A stretch of DNA of 64,000 nucleotides from contig CAZRCG010000001.1 in assembly GCA_964598565.1 (NCBI GenBank), forward strand, positions 496,001 to 560,000, given 5' to 3'. The notes beneath the pieces were generated by a model, which saw only the letters and a program-made list of their open reading frames with translations, had not been told where the DNA came from and made no database searches. Below are positions 26,433 to 35,222 of the stretch, in pieces. This DNA is from CAZRCG01 sp964598565. GTDB lineage: Bacteria > Bdellovibrionota > UBA2394. A program made the translations under genes and the position numbers. Each line of letters opens with the position of its first letter. The stretch's first letter is position 1.

Positions 26433-27310
26433 CTTCTCTGTATAAAGGCATCATTTTGGCTGGCGGGTCCGGAAGTAGGCTGCATCCCATCACAACGGTA
26501 GTAAGTAAACAACTACTACCAATCTATTCGAAACCGATGATTTATTATCCCCTGTCTGTTCTCATGCTAGCGGGGATTCGAAACATTCTGGTGATCACAT
26601 TGCCGCACGAGCGCCAGCTTTTTGAAAGACTTCTTGGAACAGGAGAAAGCTGGGGAATAAAGATTGAGTATGCCGAGCAACCAAAACCAGAAGGCCTTGC
26701 CCAAGCATTTGTTATCGGTGAAACATTTGTGGGAAATGATCCAGTATGTCTCGTTCTGGGGGATAATATTTTCTTTGGCGGTGGATTTCAAGAAGCCATT
26801 TGCAAGGCTGGATCTAGAACGACAGGAGCTACGGTATTTGGTTATTATGTCAAGGATCCTGAACGCTATGGTGTCGTTGAGTTTGACGAGAGTGGAAAGG
26901 CGATTCGCATTGACGAGAAACCCAAATCACCAAAATCAAATTATGCAGTCACAGGCTTATATTTCTATGATAATTCAGTCTTGAACATTGCTCGCAACCT
27001 AAAACCCTCTCCTAGAGGGGAATTAGAAATTACTGATGTCAACGCAGAATATCTCCGCCGCTCCTCCCTTCATGTCGAAATCTTGGGTAGGGGTATCGCT
27101 TGGCTCGATACAGGGACGCCGGAATCCCTTTTACAAGCCTCGAACTTTATCGAGGCAATAGAAGAACGTCAGGGCCTAAAAGTATGCTGCCCGGAAGAAA
27201 TTGCGTTTAGGTCCGGGTGGATTGACCGTGCTCAACTTGCTGCACTGGCGGACCGCATGACGCGAAACCCCTATGGTCTGTATTTGAAAAATCTCTTGAG
27301 AGACCCTTGA
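26429..27310 (+). CDS. rmlA: Glucose-1-phosphate thymidylyltransferase RmlA
   Basis: 293 residues; starts inside the rmlB stop (ATGA). It joins glucose-1-phosphate and dTTP, the first step towards dTDP-rhamnose, and is normally feedback-inhibited by dTDP-rhamnose. LAGGSGSRLHPIT is the nucleotide-binding loop, KPMIYYPLSVLMLAGI the second signature, and LGDNIFFG carries the metal-binding Asp. GELEITDVN and WLDTGTPESL are also present. The usual length is about 290 residues. Confidence 0.96.
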   Translation: MTSLYKGIILAGGSGSRLHPITTVVSKQLLPIYSKPMIYYPLSVLMLAGIRNILVITLPHERQLFERLLGTGESWGIKIEYAEQPKPEGLAQAFVIGETFVGNDPVCLVLGDNIFFGGGFQEAICKAGSRTTGATVFGYYVKDPERYGVVEFDESGKAIRIDEKPKSPKSNYAVTGLYFYDNSVLNIARNLKPSPRGELEITDVNAEYLRRSSLHVEILGRGIAWLDTGTPESLLQASNFIEAIEERQGLKVCCPEEIAFRSGWIDRAQLAALADRMTRNPYGLYLKNLLRDP

Positions 27311-27322
27311 GCAGTAGATTTT

Positions 27323-27868
27323 ATGGATATTGCATCTCTCGAGATTGACGATGTGCTGCTGATAAAGCCTAAAATCTTTGGAGATGACCGAGGTTATTTT
27401 TTTGAGTTTTGGAATAAATCGAAGTTCGATGCTGCTGGTTTTGAGCATTCATTCGTACAAGACAATATTTCCCAATCAAAGCGTGGCGTCTTGCGTGGTT
27501 TACATTTTCAACACCCTCAGCCGCAGGGAAAGTTAGTAACTGTATTTCAGGGGGATGTTTTTGATGTTGCGGTGGATCTCAGAAAAGAATCGCAAACCTT
27601 TGGAAAATGGGTTTCCATTCTCCTTAGCGATAAGAACCATTATTGTGCTTTCATCCCACCAGGCTTTGCACACGGTTTTCAGGTTTTAAGTGACCACGCA
27701 CTGTTTGCATATAAATGTACCGACTTCTACAATTCCGGGACCGAACATGTTCTTCGGTGGGATGACCCCGACATTGGAATTCGCTGGCCACTACCAAACC
27801 CAACCGTATCTAAGAAAGATTTAGCGGGTCGAAGACTAAAGGACTTTCATGCTTCTTTCTTCCACTAA
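27323..27868 (+). CDS. rmlC: dTDP-4-dehydrorhamnose 3,5-epimerase RmlC
   Basis: 181 residues, the standard length. A cupin-fold epimerase acting at C3 and C5 of dTDP-4-keto-6-deoxyglucose. GDDRGYFFE at the start, FVQDNISQSKRGVLRGLHFQ with the catalytic His, GKLVTV, VAVDLRKES and FIPPGFAHGF are all RmlC signatures. It lies 12 bp after rmlA and 21 bp before rmlD. Confidence 0.95.
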   Translation: MDIASLEIDDVLLIKPKIFGDDRGYFFEFWNKSKFDAAGFEHSFVQDNISQSKRGVLRGLHFQHPQPQGKLVTVFQGDVFDVAVDLRKESQTFGKWVSILLSDKNHYCAFIPPGFAHGFQVLSDHALFAYKCTDFYNSGTEHVLRWDDPDIGIRWPLPNPTVSKKDLAGRRLKDFHASFFH

Positions 27869-27889
27869 ATTGCGGCCGAGGACAAATAT

Positions 27890-28759
27890 ATGAAGGTTCT
27901 TGTAACAGGAGCGCAGGGTCAACTGGGTAGGGAGATTCACAAGAAGCAAACTACAACGACAGATTCATATAGTTTCTTTTCTTCTCAGAGTCTGGACATT
28001 AGAGATTCAGATTCTATCCAAGCCACTTTAGATAGTGTACGGCCAACCGTTGTAATCAACTGTGCAGCTTACACTGCTGTAGACAAAGCAGAAAGTGAAC
28101 CAGAATTAGCATTCTCCATTAATGCCGAGGCTCCTATGAAACTTGCCAAAGCTTGTCTCGAACGAAACATTTTTTTCATTCATTTTTCTACAGACTATGT
28201 TTTTGAAGGAGGTCAAACTTCCCCTTATCTGGAAACCGACACTCCCACACCCATCAATGTATATGGCCTCTCTAAGTTAGAAGGTGAAACAAGAATTGCC
28301 GCCCTGGGTGGGCCGTCACTTATCATCCGGACCTCTTGGTTATACTCATGGCATGGCAAGAACTTTGTTAAGACCATTCTTCGACTATCCGCGGAACGAC
28401 CCGAAATTCAAGTAGTAGCCGATCAAGTGGGCTCGCCCACCTCTGCAGAGGATCTCGCCAGTTTTGTAGTCGCCAATCTGGCTCAATTGACAGAGACACA
28501 CCAACCAAGTGTCTTGCACTTTAGCAACGACGGGGCTACTAGCTGGTTTGACTTTGCCGTAGGCATTCAGCAAGAGGCTGGGCTATCTACCAAAATTACA
28601 CCGATCTCTTCAGCGGAGTTTCCTACAGTGGCTCGACGCCCACCCTATTCGGTTTTGTCTAAAGACAGAGTAAAAATATTGTATAAAATTGAGGTGGCAG
28701 ACTGGCGAACCTCCCTACGGCATATGCTGAACAATCGCCCCCTCCAAGGGAAGGATTAA
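27890..28759 (+). CDS. rmlD: dTDP-4-dehydrorhamnose reductase RmlD
   Basis: 289 residues; ATG 27890 with GAGGA just upstream. It performs the last step, NAD(P)H reduction to dTDP-L-rhamnose. TGAQGQLGRE binds the cofactor, INCAAYTAVDKAE and FSTDYVFEG are signature blocks, YGLSKLEGE has the Tyr-Lys pair, and RTSWLYS follows. A 185-bp AT-rich gap follows before the next gene; it holds a TAATAT hexamer near 28837 that could serve as a -10, but no convincing -35. Confidence 0.95.
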   Translation: MKVLVTGAQGQLGREIHKKQTTTTDSYSFFSSQSLDIRDSDSIQATLDSVRPTVVINCAAYTAVDKAESEPELAFSINAEAPMKLAKACLERNIFFIHFSTDYVFEGGQTSPYLETDTPTPINVYGLSKLEGETRIAALGGPSLIIRTSWLYSWHGKNFVKTILRLSAERPEIQVVADQVGSPTSAEDLASFVVANLAQLTETHQPSVLHFSNDGATSWFDFAVGIQQEAGLSTKITPISSAEFPTVARRPPYSVLSKDRVKILYKIEVADWRTSLRHMLNNRPLQGKD

Positions 28760-28944
28760 CAGGGTCCGCTCACTACTCTGTTTACTCCGCCATGCGAAAT
28801 GGTAAAAAATGTCAGCTAAAATCAGTCGTCTGCCATAATATATCGTGATAGCAAGACAGATTGCCCGTTTTCAATATGTAAACAATCAAGAATATTTTCT
28901 TTGTTGTAAGAAAACGTTAGGCTGATTTTGAGGTGGTGGTCTAA

Positions 28945-29739
28945 ATGAGCGTGTCAAAAATTACACTCCATGAGGTTCTTAATATCGAACACTCGTTTCT
29001 AAAAGCCGGCTCCAACCATGCCGAAGGTCAGTCTTTAGAAACTGTCTCTGAACTGTCGTCCGGAATAAGCTTTCAAGAGCGCTGTCGGATCGTCGCCGAT
29101 ATGCTTGGTACTCACACCATTGATGAGCGCATGATTCCATGTCCATTTCTTTCTTTACCGCAACTTAAAGTCAAACGTGGCATGGATCTCGTTTTTGCTA
29201 GTGTTGCTCTACTAATTTTTTCTGTCCCAATGCTCGTCATAGCTCTTCTGATTAAATTGGAATCGAAAGGCCCTATATTTTATCGTCAGGAGCGCGTAGG
29301 CCTTGGCGGCCGACGCTTTCATATGTTGAAATTTCGCTCGATGAAACTAAATGCAGAAGCTAGTTCTGGCGCCGTTTGGGCGATTAAAAACGATCCACGA
29401 CGCACCAAATTTGGCACGCTGCTAAGAACCACATCTCTTGACGAGTTACCTCAACTTTTTAATGTGTTTAGAGGCGAGATGTCTATGGTAGGCCCTAGGC
29501 CAGAGCGCCCCAATTTTGTTGCTGAGTTTCGGAAGGATGTACTCAACTATGACCTTCGACATCATGTTCCAGTTGGAATTACAGGCTGGGCCCAAGTACA
29601 CGGTTGGCGAGGAAATACGTCGATTCAAAAGCGTGTTGGGTATGATATTTTTTACATCTTACATTGGAGTCCTTGGCTTGACATACGGACCTTATTTTTA
29701 ACCCTCTTTCGTGGATTCATTAACAGAAACGCTTATTGA
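28945..29739 (+). CDS. Initiating phosphoglycosyl transferase (bacterial sugar transferase, PglC/WcaJ catalytic type)
   Basis: 264 residues; ATG 28945 has GAGGTGG upstream. About 70 soluble residues precede a single membrane helix (VFASVALLIFSVPMLVIALL) and the catalytic core. The core shows FYRQERVGLGG, FHMLKFRSM, RTTSLDELPQLFNVFRGEMS (the Asp-Glu pair) and VGPRPERP, which define this family. It transfers a sugar phosphate to undecaprenyl phosphate at the inner face of the membrane to begin each repeat unit. Only one helix before the core means the monotopic short form, not the full WcaJ/WbaP with five helices. The soluble N-terminal part is unassigned. The sugar is unknown. Confidence 0.92.
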   Translation: MSVSKITLHEVLNIEHSFLKAGSNHAEGQSLETVSELSSGISFQERCRIVADMLGTHTIDERMIPCPFLSLPQLKVKRGMDLVFASVALLIFSVPMLVIALLIKLESKGPIFYRQERVGLGGRRFHMLKFRSMKLNAEASSGAVWAIKNDPRRTKFGTLLRTTSLDELPQLFNVFRGEMSMVGPRPERPNFVAEFRKDVLNYDLRHHVPVGITGWAQVHGWRGNTSIQKRVGYDIFYILHWSPWLDIRTLFLTLFRGFINRNAY

Positions 29740-29785
29740 GTCCTCTGGATTTGACTGAATCATTTGAATCCCAGATAAAGCTATC

Positions 29786-30835
29786 ATGAGAAGCGTCGTA
29801 GTTGTCTGGTGCAAATCTAATACAGAGAAATTTGAACAGCAGGTGCCTCTCCGCTTTGTGGCCCAACGGAATGCGGCCCTGGGCTATTCATCTCAATTTG
29901 AGGTCTTATGTCTGGAAGGCTTTGATCAGCTATCAAAAAAATACCGAGACGAGCTTAAATCTCTAGGATGGAATGTTCAAGACTGCTCGAATATTTATAA
30001 AGAACAAGCTGCCAAGTATTCCCCGCTAAACCGTTTTGTTGATTTTGAAAGAAAGTGCTTTTTGAGATGGCCGGTCATTAACGCAGTTTTCAATTCTGAA
30101 TCAGTCATACACTATGATGGCGACATAGTTTTCAATGTCGATCCCAAGGTTATTGAGACTAAAACAATGGGAATGAATTTCGTTCTTCAGGGATGTCCCG
30201 CTCTGACAGTCATTAATTCCTCTACCTGGTTCGATCAGTATGAACAGGCCCTTGCGCATTTTTGCGATAACATTGACGCCTACTCTGAAAAAGCTTGGGC
30301 AGAAAGAACGGGCTGGGAACAAACTTTTCATGGAAAGTGGGCGGGCTCACGCTTTAGAAAAATTATATCTAGCGATCAGGATTTGATGTCTCACCTCATC
30401 CACACAGATAGGCTCGTTCAAACACCCCCAGCCTTGATAATGAGTCAAATAGGGGATGCTTGTTGCTTTGAGAACCCTCTATATTTCGATAGTTTTGTCT
30501 CCGCCCCAGTAAGGTACTCCAGAAAAAACCAGATGGACTTTTTTAATGATAATCCAATTCTCTTGTGGCATATACAGAGCGACTTCTTCAACTACCTTCA
30601 ACTTTTTATGATTCGAGAAAAGTATCTGCCTTTTCTAAAAAAGAGAAATTTTTCGAATCCGCTAGAAAAAAAGACATTTGTCTATGCCGTTCTCCGCACC
30701 ATTCGAAAACTTGTCGATAAATTGAACAACGAACAAAAATCTCGCCTGCGAGTCTATGAACACTTTTTTTCACAAACCGATTTCGCCAAAGTTTTTTCTT
30801 CAGAAACCTGGTGGAAAAAAGACGTATTTCAATAG
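29786..30835 (+). CDS. Putative GT-A fold glycosyltransferase
   Basis: 349 residues. The N-terminal strand SVVVVWCKSN and the motif VIHYDGDIVFNVDP, with a DxD metal and nucleotide-sugar site at about residues 110-112, fit a GT-A fold near GT8 or related stem enzymes. Later blocks SSDQDLMSHLIH and LLWHIQSDF may hold the acceptor site. I cannot assign the sugar. It ends on the minus-strand methyltransferase, overlapping it by 7 bp tail to tail. Its position next to the initiating transferase suits early repeat-unit assembly. Confidence 0.68.
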   Translation: MRSVVVVWCKSNTEKFEQQVPLRFVAQRNAALGYSSQFEVLCLEGFDQLSKKYRDELKSLGWNVQDCSNIYKEQAAKYSPLNRFVDFERKCFLRWPVINAVFNSESVIHYDGDIVFNVDPKVIETKTMGMNFVLQGCPALTVINSSTWFDQYEQALAHFCDNIDAYSEKAWAERTGWEQTFHGKWAGSRFRKIISSDQDLMSHLIHTDRLVQTPPALIMSQIGDACCFENPLYFDSFVSAPVRYSRKNQMDFFNDNPILLWHIQSDFFNYLQLFMIREKYLPFLKKRNFSNPLEKKTFVYAVLRTIRKLVDKLNNEQKSRLRVYEHFFSQTDFAKVFSSETWWKKDVFQ

Positions 30836-31437
30836 ACTTGTGATCTCAGCCAGCCCCAATAAAGATTGGGAAGCGAACCCTCAGAGCCTATATGAGGCTT
30901 TATTTTTTCCGCAATGACTCGATTCACCCCTTCTGCCCACCCAATATCGTGAAAAGCGACCAGTGCGCCCTCATTCAACTTAGGCAGCCATGCTTTCACG
31001 TCTTCAAGCACACCCTCGTAGGAATGATCTCCGTCTACAAACAGAAAGTCCACCTTGTGCTCGAACGAGTCCGCTACCTCGGAACTACTACCCCTTAGAG
31101 GAGTGAGCCACTCACGGTAAGAAGCGGTATTTTCTAAAAACTCTGCAAGCGTATCTCTACCTCCCTCTGTCATCCCATGATTCTGCCAGGTATCGACACA
31201 GTACAACCGGCCGTCTTTCGATGATCTAGAAATGGCTGCCGCGAGAAATGAAGCAGAGGCACCTAAATAGGAGCCTATCTCCACAATGACCTTACCCTCT
31301 ATAGTGCGAGCTAAATGATAGAGTTTAAGTTTCTCCCGTCTTGTAAGATGAGTCTGTATTTTGTCTTCCTTGGACAAACGCAATAACTTAATTTGAAAAG
31401 GGGAAGCCACTTCATCCAAAAGCCAATTGAGCGCCAT
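30829..31437 (-). CDS. Class I SAM-dependent methyltransferase (Methyltransf_24 type)
   Basis: About 202 residues from ATG 31437; TTG 31446 is an alternative. KVIVEIGSYLGASASFLAAA is SAM motif I, GRLYCVDTW motif II, VDFLFVDGDHSYEGV the typical acidic block with the HSYEG of this group, and LVAFHDIG follows. Proteins of this type often methylate sugars of surface polymers or act near cell-wall glycans; the acceptor here is unknown. It is the downstream gene of a minus-strand block with a GT2, a toroid protein and the flippase, separated by 12 bp from the GT2. Confidence 0.82.
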   Translation of the reverse strand: MALNWLLDEVASPFQIKLLRLSKEDKIQTHLTRREKLKLYHLARTIEGKVIVEIGSYLGASASFLAAAISRSSKDGRLYCVDTWQNHGMTEGGRDTLAEFLENTASYREWLTPLRGSSSEVADSFEHKVDFLFVDGDHSYEGVLEDVKAWLPKLNEGALVAFHDIGWAEGVNRVIAEKIKPHIGSEGSLPNLYWGWLRSQVY

Positions 31438-31449
31438 GGGAAACAAATA

Positions 31450-32430
31450 TCACTCAAGGTAATTCTCACGCAAGACCCAGTTCATCAAGCCCTGGCTCTT
31501 TCTCAACTCCTTCCAGTGAAAATAGTAGCCCTGCCAAAAGCCCCGAGACACCCTGAGCCTAATCTCTCGATCAATCCCTCTCAGAATCGTTCTTGCCTTA
31601 ATCTGAGCCAAACAGTACCTCAAATACATCCGAAAAAGTTGTGTGTATCGAGGCTGCCTGAATAACCTCCCATCCGCGTAGGAGCCTGTAACCCCCTCCA
31701 AAAATGCCCGGTCTTCAACATAAGCCATCGTGAGTCGATTCTTGGAAACATGATGATAAACTGAAGCGGTTGGTTCGTACACGATGAGATGCCCTGAGGC
31801 CTGGATTTTTTGAGCTAAAGCCGCTTCACCATTTCCTCTCAATTGTATCCTGTCTTTTGGAAAAGCGTCTGGATGAAACCCCCCCAGCTCCAGGGCGATC
31901 TGCTTTCTGACGCCAAAATTGCAACCAAAAACGAATAGTCCTGGTATTTCAATTTGTTTGGCACCGAAATCCAGCAAGCTAAAATAGGGGTTAAAAGTTC
32001 CGCTCTCCGTTGCTATCCATAGTTTTTTTTCCCACGCGGGCGGAGGAGCTTCATACAAGGGCAGTACCCTTCCGCCGACAAGCGCAACTTTTGGATTCTC
32101 AAAAGCCAACTCCATTCCTTCAAGCCAACTTGTGAAGGGAACAATATCGTCATCCGCGAAGACCAAAATATTCCCTCGGCTATTCTGTAGTCCCATGTGT
32201 CTGCCTGAATGCAATCCCACATTCTTCTGAAACAGATAGGAGAAATGAGGAAAAGTGGAAGTAAAATGCAAGGCCGCCTCTCTCGTATTATCATTCGATG
32301 CATTATCCACCACTAAGACTTCGAATCTATCCAAAGGCATGGTCTGGCGAGCAAGTGAGTCCAGCATCTGGGTCAGCAGTGACGCGCGATTTCTAGTGGG
32401 AATAATTACTGACACTTCAATCTGGCTCAT
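31450..32430 (-). CDS. GT2 family glycosyltransferase
   Basis: 326 residues. VSVIIPTRNRASLLTQMLDS starts a typical GT2 fold, VLVVDNASNDNT follows, and NILVFADDDIVP holds the DDD-type nucleotide-sugar and metal site. GCNFGVRKQIALELGGF and RGNGEAALAQKIQASG give the acceptor and ED-type region. No transmembrane segment, so a soluble cytoplasmic enzyme acting at the membrane. It overlaps the preceding toroid gene by 4 bp (ATGA type). Sugar not predictable from sequence. Confidence 0.88.
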   Translation of the reverse strand: MSQIEVSVIIPTRNRASLLTQMLDSLARQTMPLDRFEVLVVDNASNDNTREAALHFTSTFPHFSYLFQKNVGLHSGRHMGLQNSRGNILVFADDDIVPFTSWLEGMELAFENPKVALVGGRVLPLYEAPPPAWEKKLWIATESGTFNPYFSLLDFGAKQIEIPGLFVFGCNFGVRKQIALELGGFHPDAFPKDRIQLRGNGEAALAQKIQASGHLIVYEPTASVYHHVSKNRLTMAYVEDRAFLEGVTGSYADGRLFRQPRYTQLFRMYLRYCLAQIKARTILRGIDREIRLRVSRGFWQGYYFHWKELRKSQGLMNWVLRENYLE

Positions 32431-33650
32431 GCCACAAGCGACCGAACTAAAGAAAATTCGTACCCCGGCGCCCTACCTAATCTAAGATCCGACGGTCTGG
32501 CCAGAAAATTGAAAATATAGGTAAGAGAAAGAAGCCTAAACCATGTGCCAAACATCGAACTTTCATTGTTCCTAAAACTCATCTGAGGGTGGCCATACTC
32601 ATAATCACAATTCCTCTTAAAAACAAAACCGCCATCGGCGTTCTGGTTAGACAGAATCCAAGGCAACGCTTTATAAACTGATCTACGAATGAGCTCCGAC
32701 TGGTTAGGATACCGACTAGAAAAGGCTATCAGAGGCCAGATCGTATCGATGTCATCACAAGCACTAGAATTGAAATCTAACCCATAACCTCCCAAAAGAT
32801 TCTGGGTGGCTAGCAGGTGATCAATCAATTCAGGATGCTTGGGAATGTCGTCACCATCATAGAAGAAGATGGGCCAAATATGGTAGGCTGCCTGCACTGC
32901 TTTCGAGAGACTCCTTGGACATGTGGCAATCTTCCCCCACATCCCTTGAGAGTTCACTCTTTCTCGAAGGAGCGCCTTTAAATGTTCCACGGCTTCCGAG
33001 GCTTTATGGTCGCTAAATGCATCGCGCTGATATTGCATTAAGACCCCAATATTCATGATGGAATTTCCGGAAAAATCGACTCGATCGCCAAAATCTAACG
33101 AGTCAAACCAGGCACGCAGTTTCGCTCGATCATAGAACACTTTTAAGAACGAAAATTCATACCTAGGACGGCGGCCCAAATGAGTGTAGCAAATAATCAA
33201 TTGAGCAGCTAAATGTCGAATGCCCCACCAATCTTCGCTAAAAAAAATTTCATTTTCGACAGACGGATCATAGAATAGGCCGTCGTCAGGAGACTGAAAG
33301 GAATCAAAATAGCTTAGCCAGGCGGCCCTATCAGAATCGCTCAGAGTATTTAAATCAGATAGTAGCGAACGAGTCATACAAGCATAGGTCGACGAATATA
33401 GGTTAGGACGACTACAGGAGCCGCTGAATCTATAACTCCAAGGAGTCTCGGGAATCCGCATCTTCTCGACATAACCAAGTATCGAGGAGCGGAACAACTT
33501 CTCATCGAACGCAAGTGCATTCGGTATGCCCACATCACACAGTTGGCTAACTAAGAATGTGAATTCCTGGTCATCTCGGGAATAAAGAGAACGTGAGAGG
33601 TTCATGAAGCCCCGTGAAATTTTTCGCCTAATTCGAAGATTGAGTGACAT
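32427..33650 (-). CDS. Alpha/alpha-toroid protein resembling prenyltransferase/squalene-cyclase repeat proteins
   Basis: 407 residues. It shows scattered repeats of the terpene-cyclase toroid type: SPDDGLFYDP, SQGMWGKI, LLGGYGLDFNSS and NQNADGGFVF, each at the end of a helix pair, with conserved Trp such as EDWWGIRHLAA. There is no signal peptide. No DxDD or DCTAE-type catalytic motif of squalene-hopene cyclase is seen, though SACDDIDTIWP holds DDID. The same fold is used by polysaccharide lyases and glycosidases, and that may suit a gene set between a flippase and a GT2. I infer a toroid fold; whether it binds lipid-linked sugar, edits glycans or does something else is open. Confidence 0.6.
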   Translation of the reverse strand: MSLNLRIRRKISRGFMNLSRSLYSRDDQEFTFLVSQLCDVGIPNALAFDEKLFRSSILGYVEKMRIPETPWSYRFSGSCSRPNLYSSTYACMTRSLLSDLNTLSDSDRAAWLSYFDSFQSPDDGLFYDPSVENEIFFSEDWWGIRHLAAQLIICYTHLGRRPRYEFSFLKVFYDRAKLRAWFDSLDFGDRVDFSGNSIMNIGVLMQYQRDAFSDHKASEAVEHLKALLRERVNSQGMWGKIATCPRSLSKAVQAAYHIWPIFFYDGDDIPKHPELIDHLLATQNLLGGYGLDFNSSACDDIDTIWPLIAFSSRYPNQSELIRRSVYKALPWILSNQNADGGFVFKRNCDYEYGHPQMSFRNNESSMFGTWFRLLSLTYIFNFLARPSDLRLGRAPGYEFSLVRSLVA

Positions 33651-33654
33651 TTAC

Positions 33655-35097
33655 CTACTTTCTAAAGAATGCTCTGAAATTATCAAACAGAAATTCTCGA
33701 TGTCGCTGCAATAGGAGAACATAGAGAGCCAACCCAGTGACAATCGCTGCACACAATAATCCGACCGATCCTATGAAAGACATTTCTGAATTTGAACCTT
33801 TGAAAAGGAAATAGAGATAACCAGCCAACCCTAAAGCAGAAAATACGAATGGCCTCAACTCGATAAAAAGCGTTTTGATATCAAGGCTCAAAAACCGATA
33901 CGCCACATAAAAATAAATCGGCATGGCTGCTAGAGCAGCCACAAGTCTCATCTTCAGGAAGAAGTCCATGCCAAATGCCGCTGCCCAAAGAAATAACGGA
34001 AGATAATATGCAAAACAAATAATTGAAATTTTTGTGCTGACATCCGGCCTCCCCATTGCCCTAACCCCATCGCCAATCCCATGTACAGTCCACGAAACCC
34101 CATGCATAAGCCCCAACCAGCCAAAGACCAGCCCAATTCCTTCCCATTTAGCCCCCAGCAAAACAAACCCCAAATGGTCTCCCATAAAAAACAAAAACAC
34201 TCCTACGGGCAGACCCACCAGAGCAAAACCCTTTGTCGCACGAATAACAGCCCTCCGAAACCGCTCACGATCATTCAACATTCTAGACAAACCGCTAAAA
34301 AGAACCGGTGCAAGCGGGCCCATTAATAATCCAAAACCTGTCGCAACAAACATATTTCCAGTCCGATACACTCCGAGCTCCTTGGATCCAAAATGGTTCC
34401 CCACAATTATTGAATCCATCCACGCAACACCCCAAATTAAAATTGCCTCAGCTGCAGCCCAAAAACCGAAGCCAATCATTTGCCGCATAACAATAAAATC
34501 AAAGGAAAACTTTATGCGATGTTTCGCCAGCGAAGTCGCCATGATTAACTGAACAAACGACCCGACCAAAGAGCCCCAAACCATCGCATAATAGCCATAT
34601 CCCTCAAGTGCTAGGGGAATGGAAATAAAGCCCGGTACCACGGCGGAAAAAATCCGAACAAAAAAAAGTCTCCGGAAATCAAGGTCCCCTTGCATCAAAG
34701 CAAGTTGACTGGCAGTTAGCGACATGAGGACAATTTGAATACCTTGGAGCCGAACAACTTCGACTAAACGCGGATCATTCCAAAACGAACTAATATGGTG
34801 GGCCATTGAGAACACTATTAAATACACAATGCATCCCAACAAAAAATTCATACTCAGAACGGTTTCGGAGGCCTTAACTCGATTCATTTGAGTTTGAACA
34901 AGGGCCGCAGATAAGCCTGCCTCCCAAAAAAGTTGACTGAACGAGATGATAATTGCCGCTGCCGTTACTACCCCAAAATCATTCGGCACCAAGATTCTCG
35001 CTAGAATTAGATAGATCACGGGTTGAGCTAATTTTGAGACAATTTCTCCCAAAAGGGACCATCGAGAAGCTGAAAAAATGGAAGAAGGAGGAGACAT
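33655..35097 (-). CDS. wzx: Wzx-type oligosaccharide flippase (MOP superfamily)
   Basis: 480 residues with about 12-14 membrane helices. Early PVIYLILARILVPNDFGVVT is the signature of the polysaccharide transporter family, followed by ALVQTQ and an internal second set of helices. It should move the undecaprenyl-linked repeat unit from the inner to the periplasmic face. It starts divergently from the GT2 at 35223 with a 125-bp gap that probably holds both promoters; I see a TAATAT near 35201 for the plus strand but no firm -35. The codon bias is AT-leaning, as in neighbours. Confidence 0.9.
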   Translation of the reverse strand: MSPPSSIFSASRWSLLGEIVSKLAQPVIYLILARILVPNDFGVVTAAAIIISFSQLFWEAGLSAALVQTQMNRVKASETVLSMNFLLGCIVYLIVFSMAHHISSFWNDPRLVEVVRLQGIQIVLMSLTASQLALMQGDLDFRRLFFVRIFSAVVPGFISIPLALEGYGYYAMVWGSLVGSFVQLIMATSLAKHRIKFSFDFIVMRQMIGFGFWAAAEAILIWGVAWMDSIIVGNHFGSKELGVYRTGNMFVATGFGLLMGPLAPVLFSGLSRMLNDRERFRRAVIRATKGFALVGLPVGVFLFFMGDHLGFVLLGAKWEGIGLVFGWLGLMHGVSWTVHGIGDGVRAMGRPDVSTKISIICFAYYLPLFLWAAAFGMDFFLKMRLVAALAAMPIYFYVAYRFLSLDIKTLFIELRPFVFSALGLAGYLYFLFKGSNSEMSFIGSVGLLCAAIVTGLALYVLLLQRHREFLFDNFRAFFRK

Positions 35098-35222
35098 ACT
35101 TTATCCTCGAATCAAGGTAGCTGGCCCATTGCGACGAAACAATCTATATTCCGACACTGTACATGGAATTGGGTGTCTGTTTGATTTGCCAACGGTGAGC
35201 TAATATCGTTAATTCAGGTGAG

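Noticed and set aside
34034..34552. Plus-strand 172-codon ORF antisense to the flippase
   Set aside because: Pro-, Lys- and Thr-rich shadow of a membrane protein's codons; no ribosome site; the minus frame is a clear Wzx.
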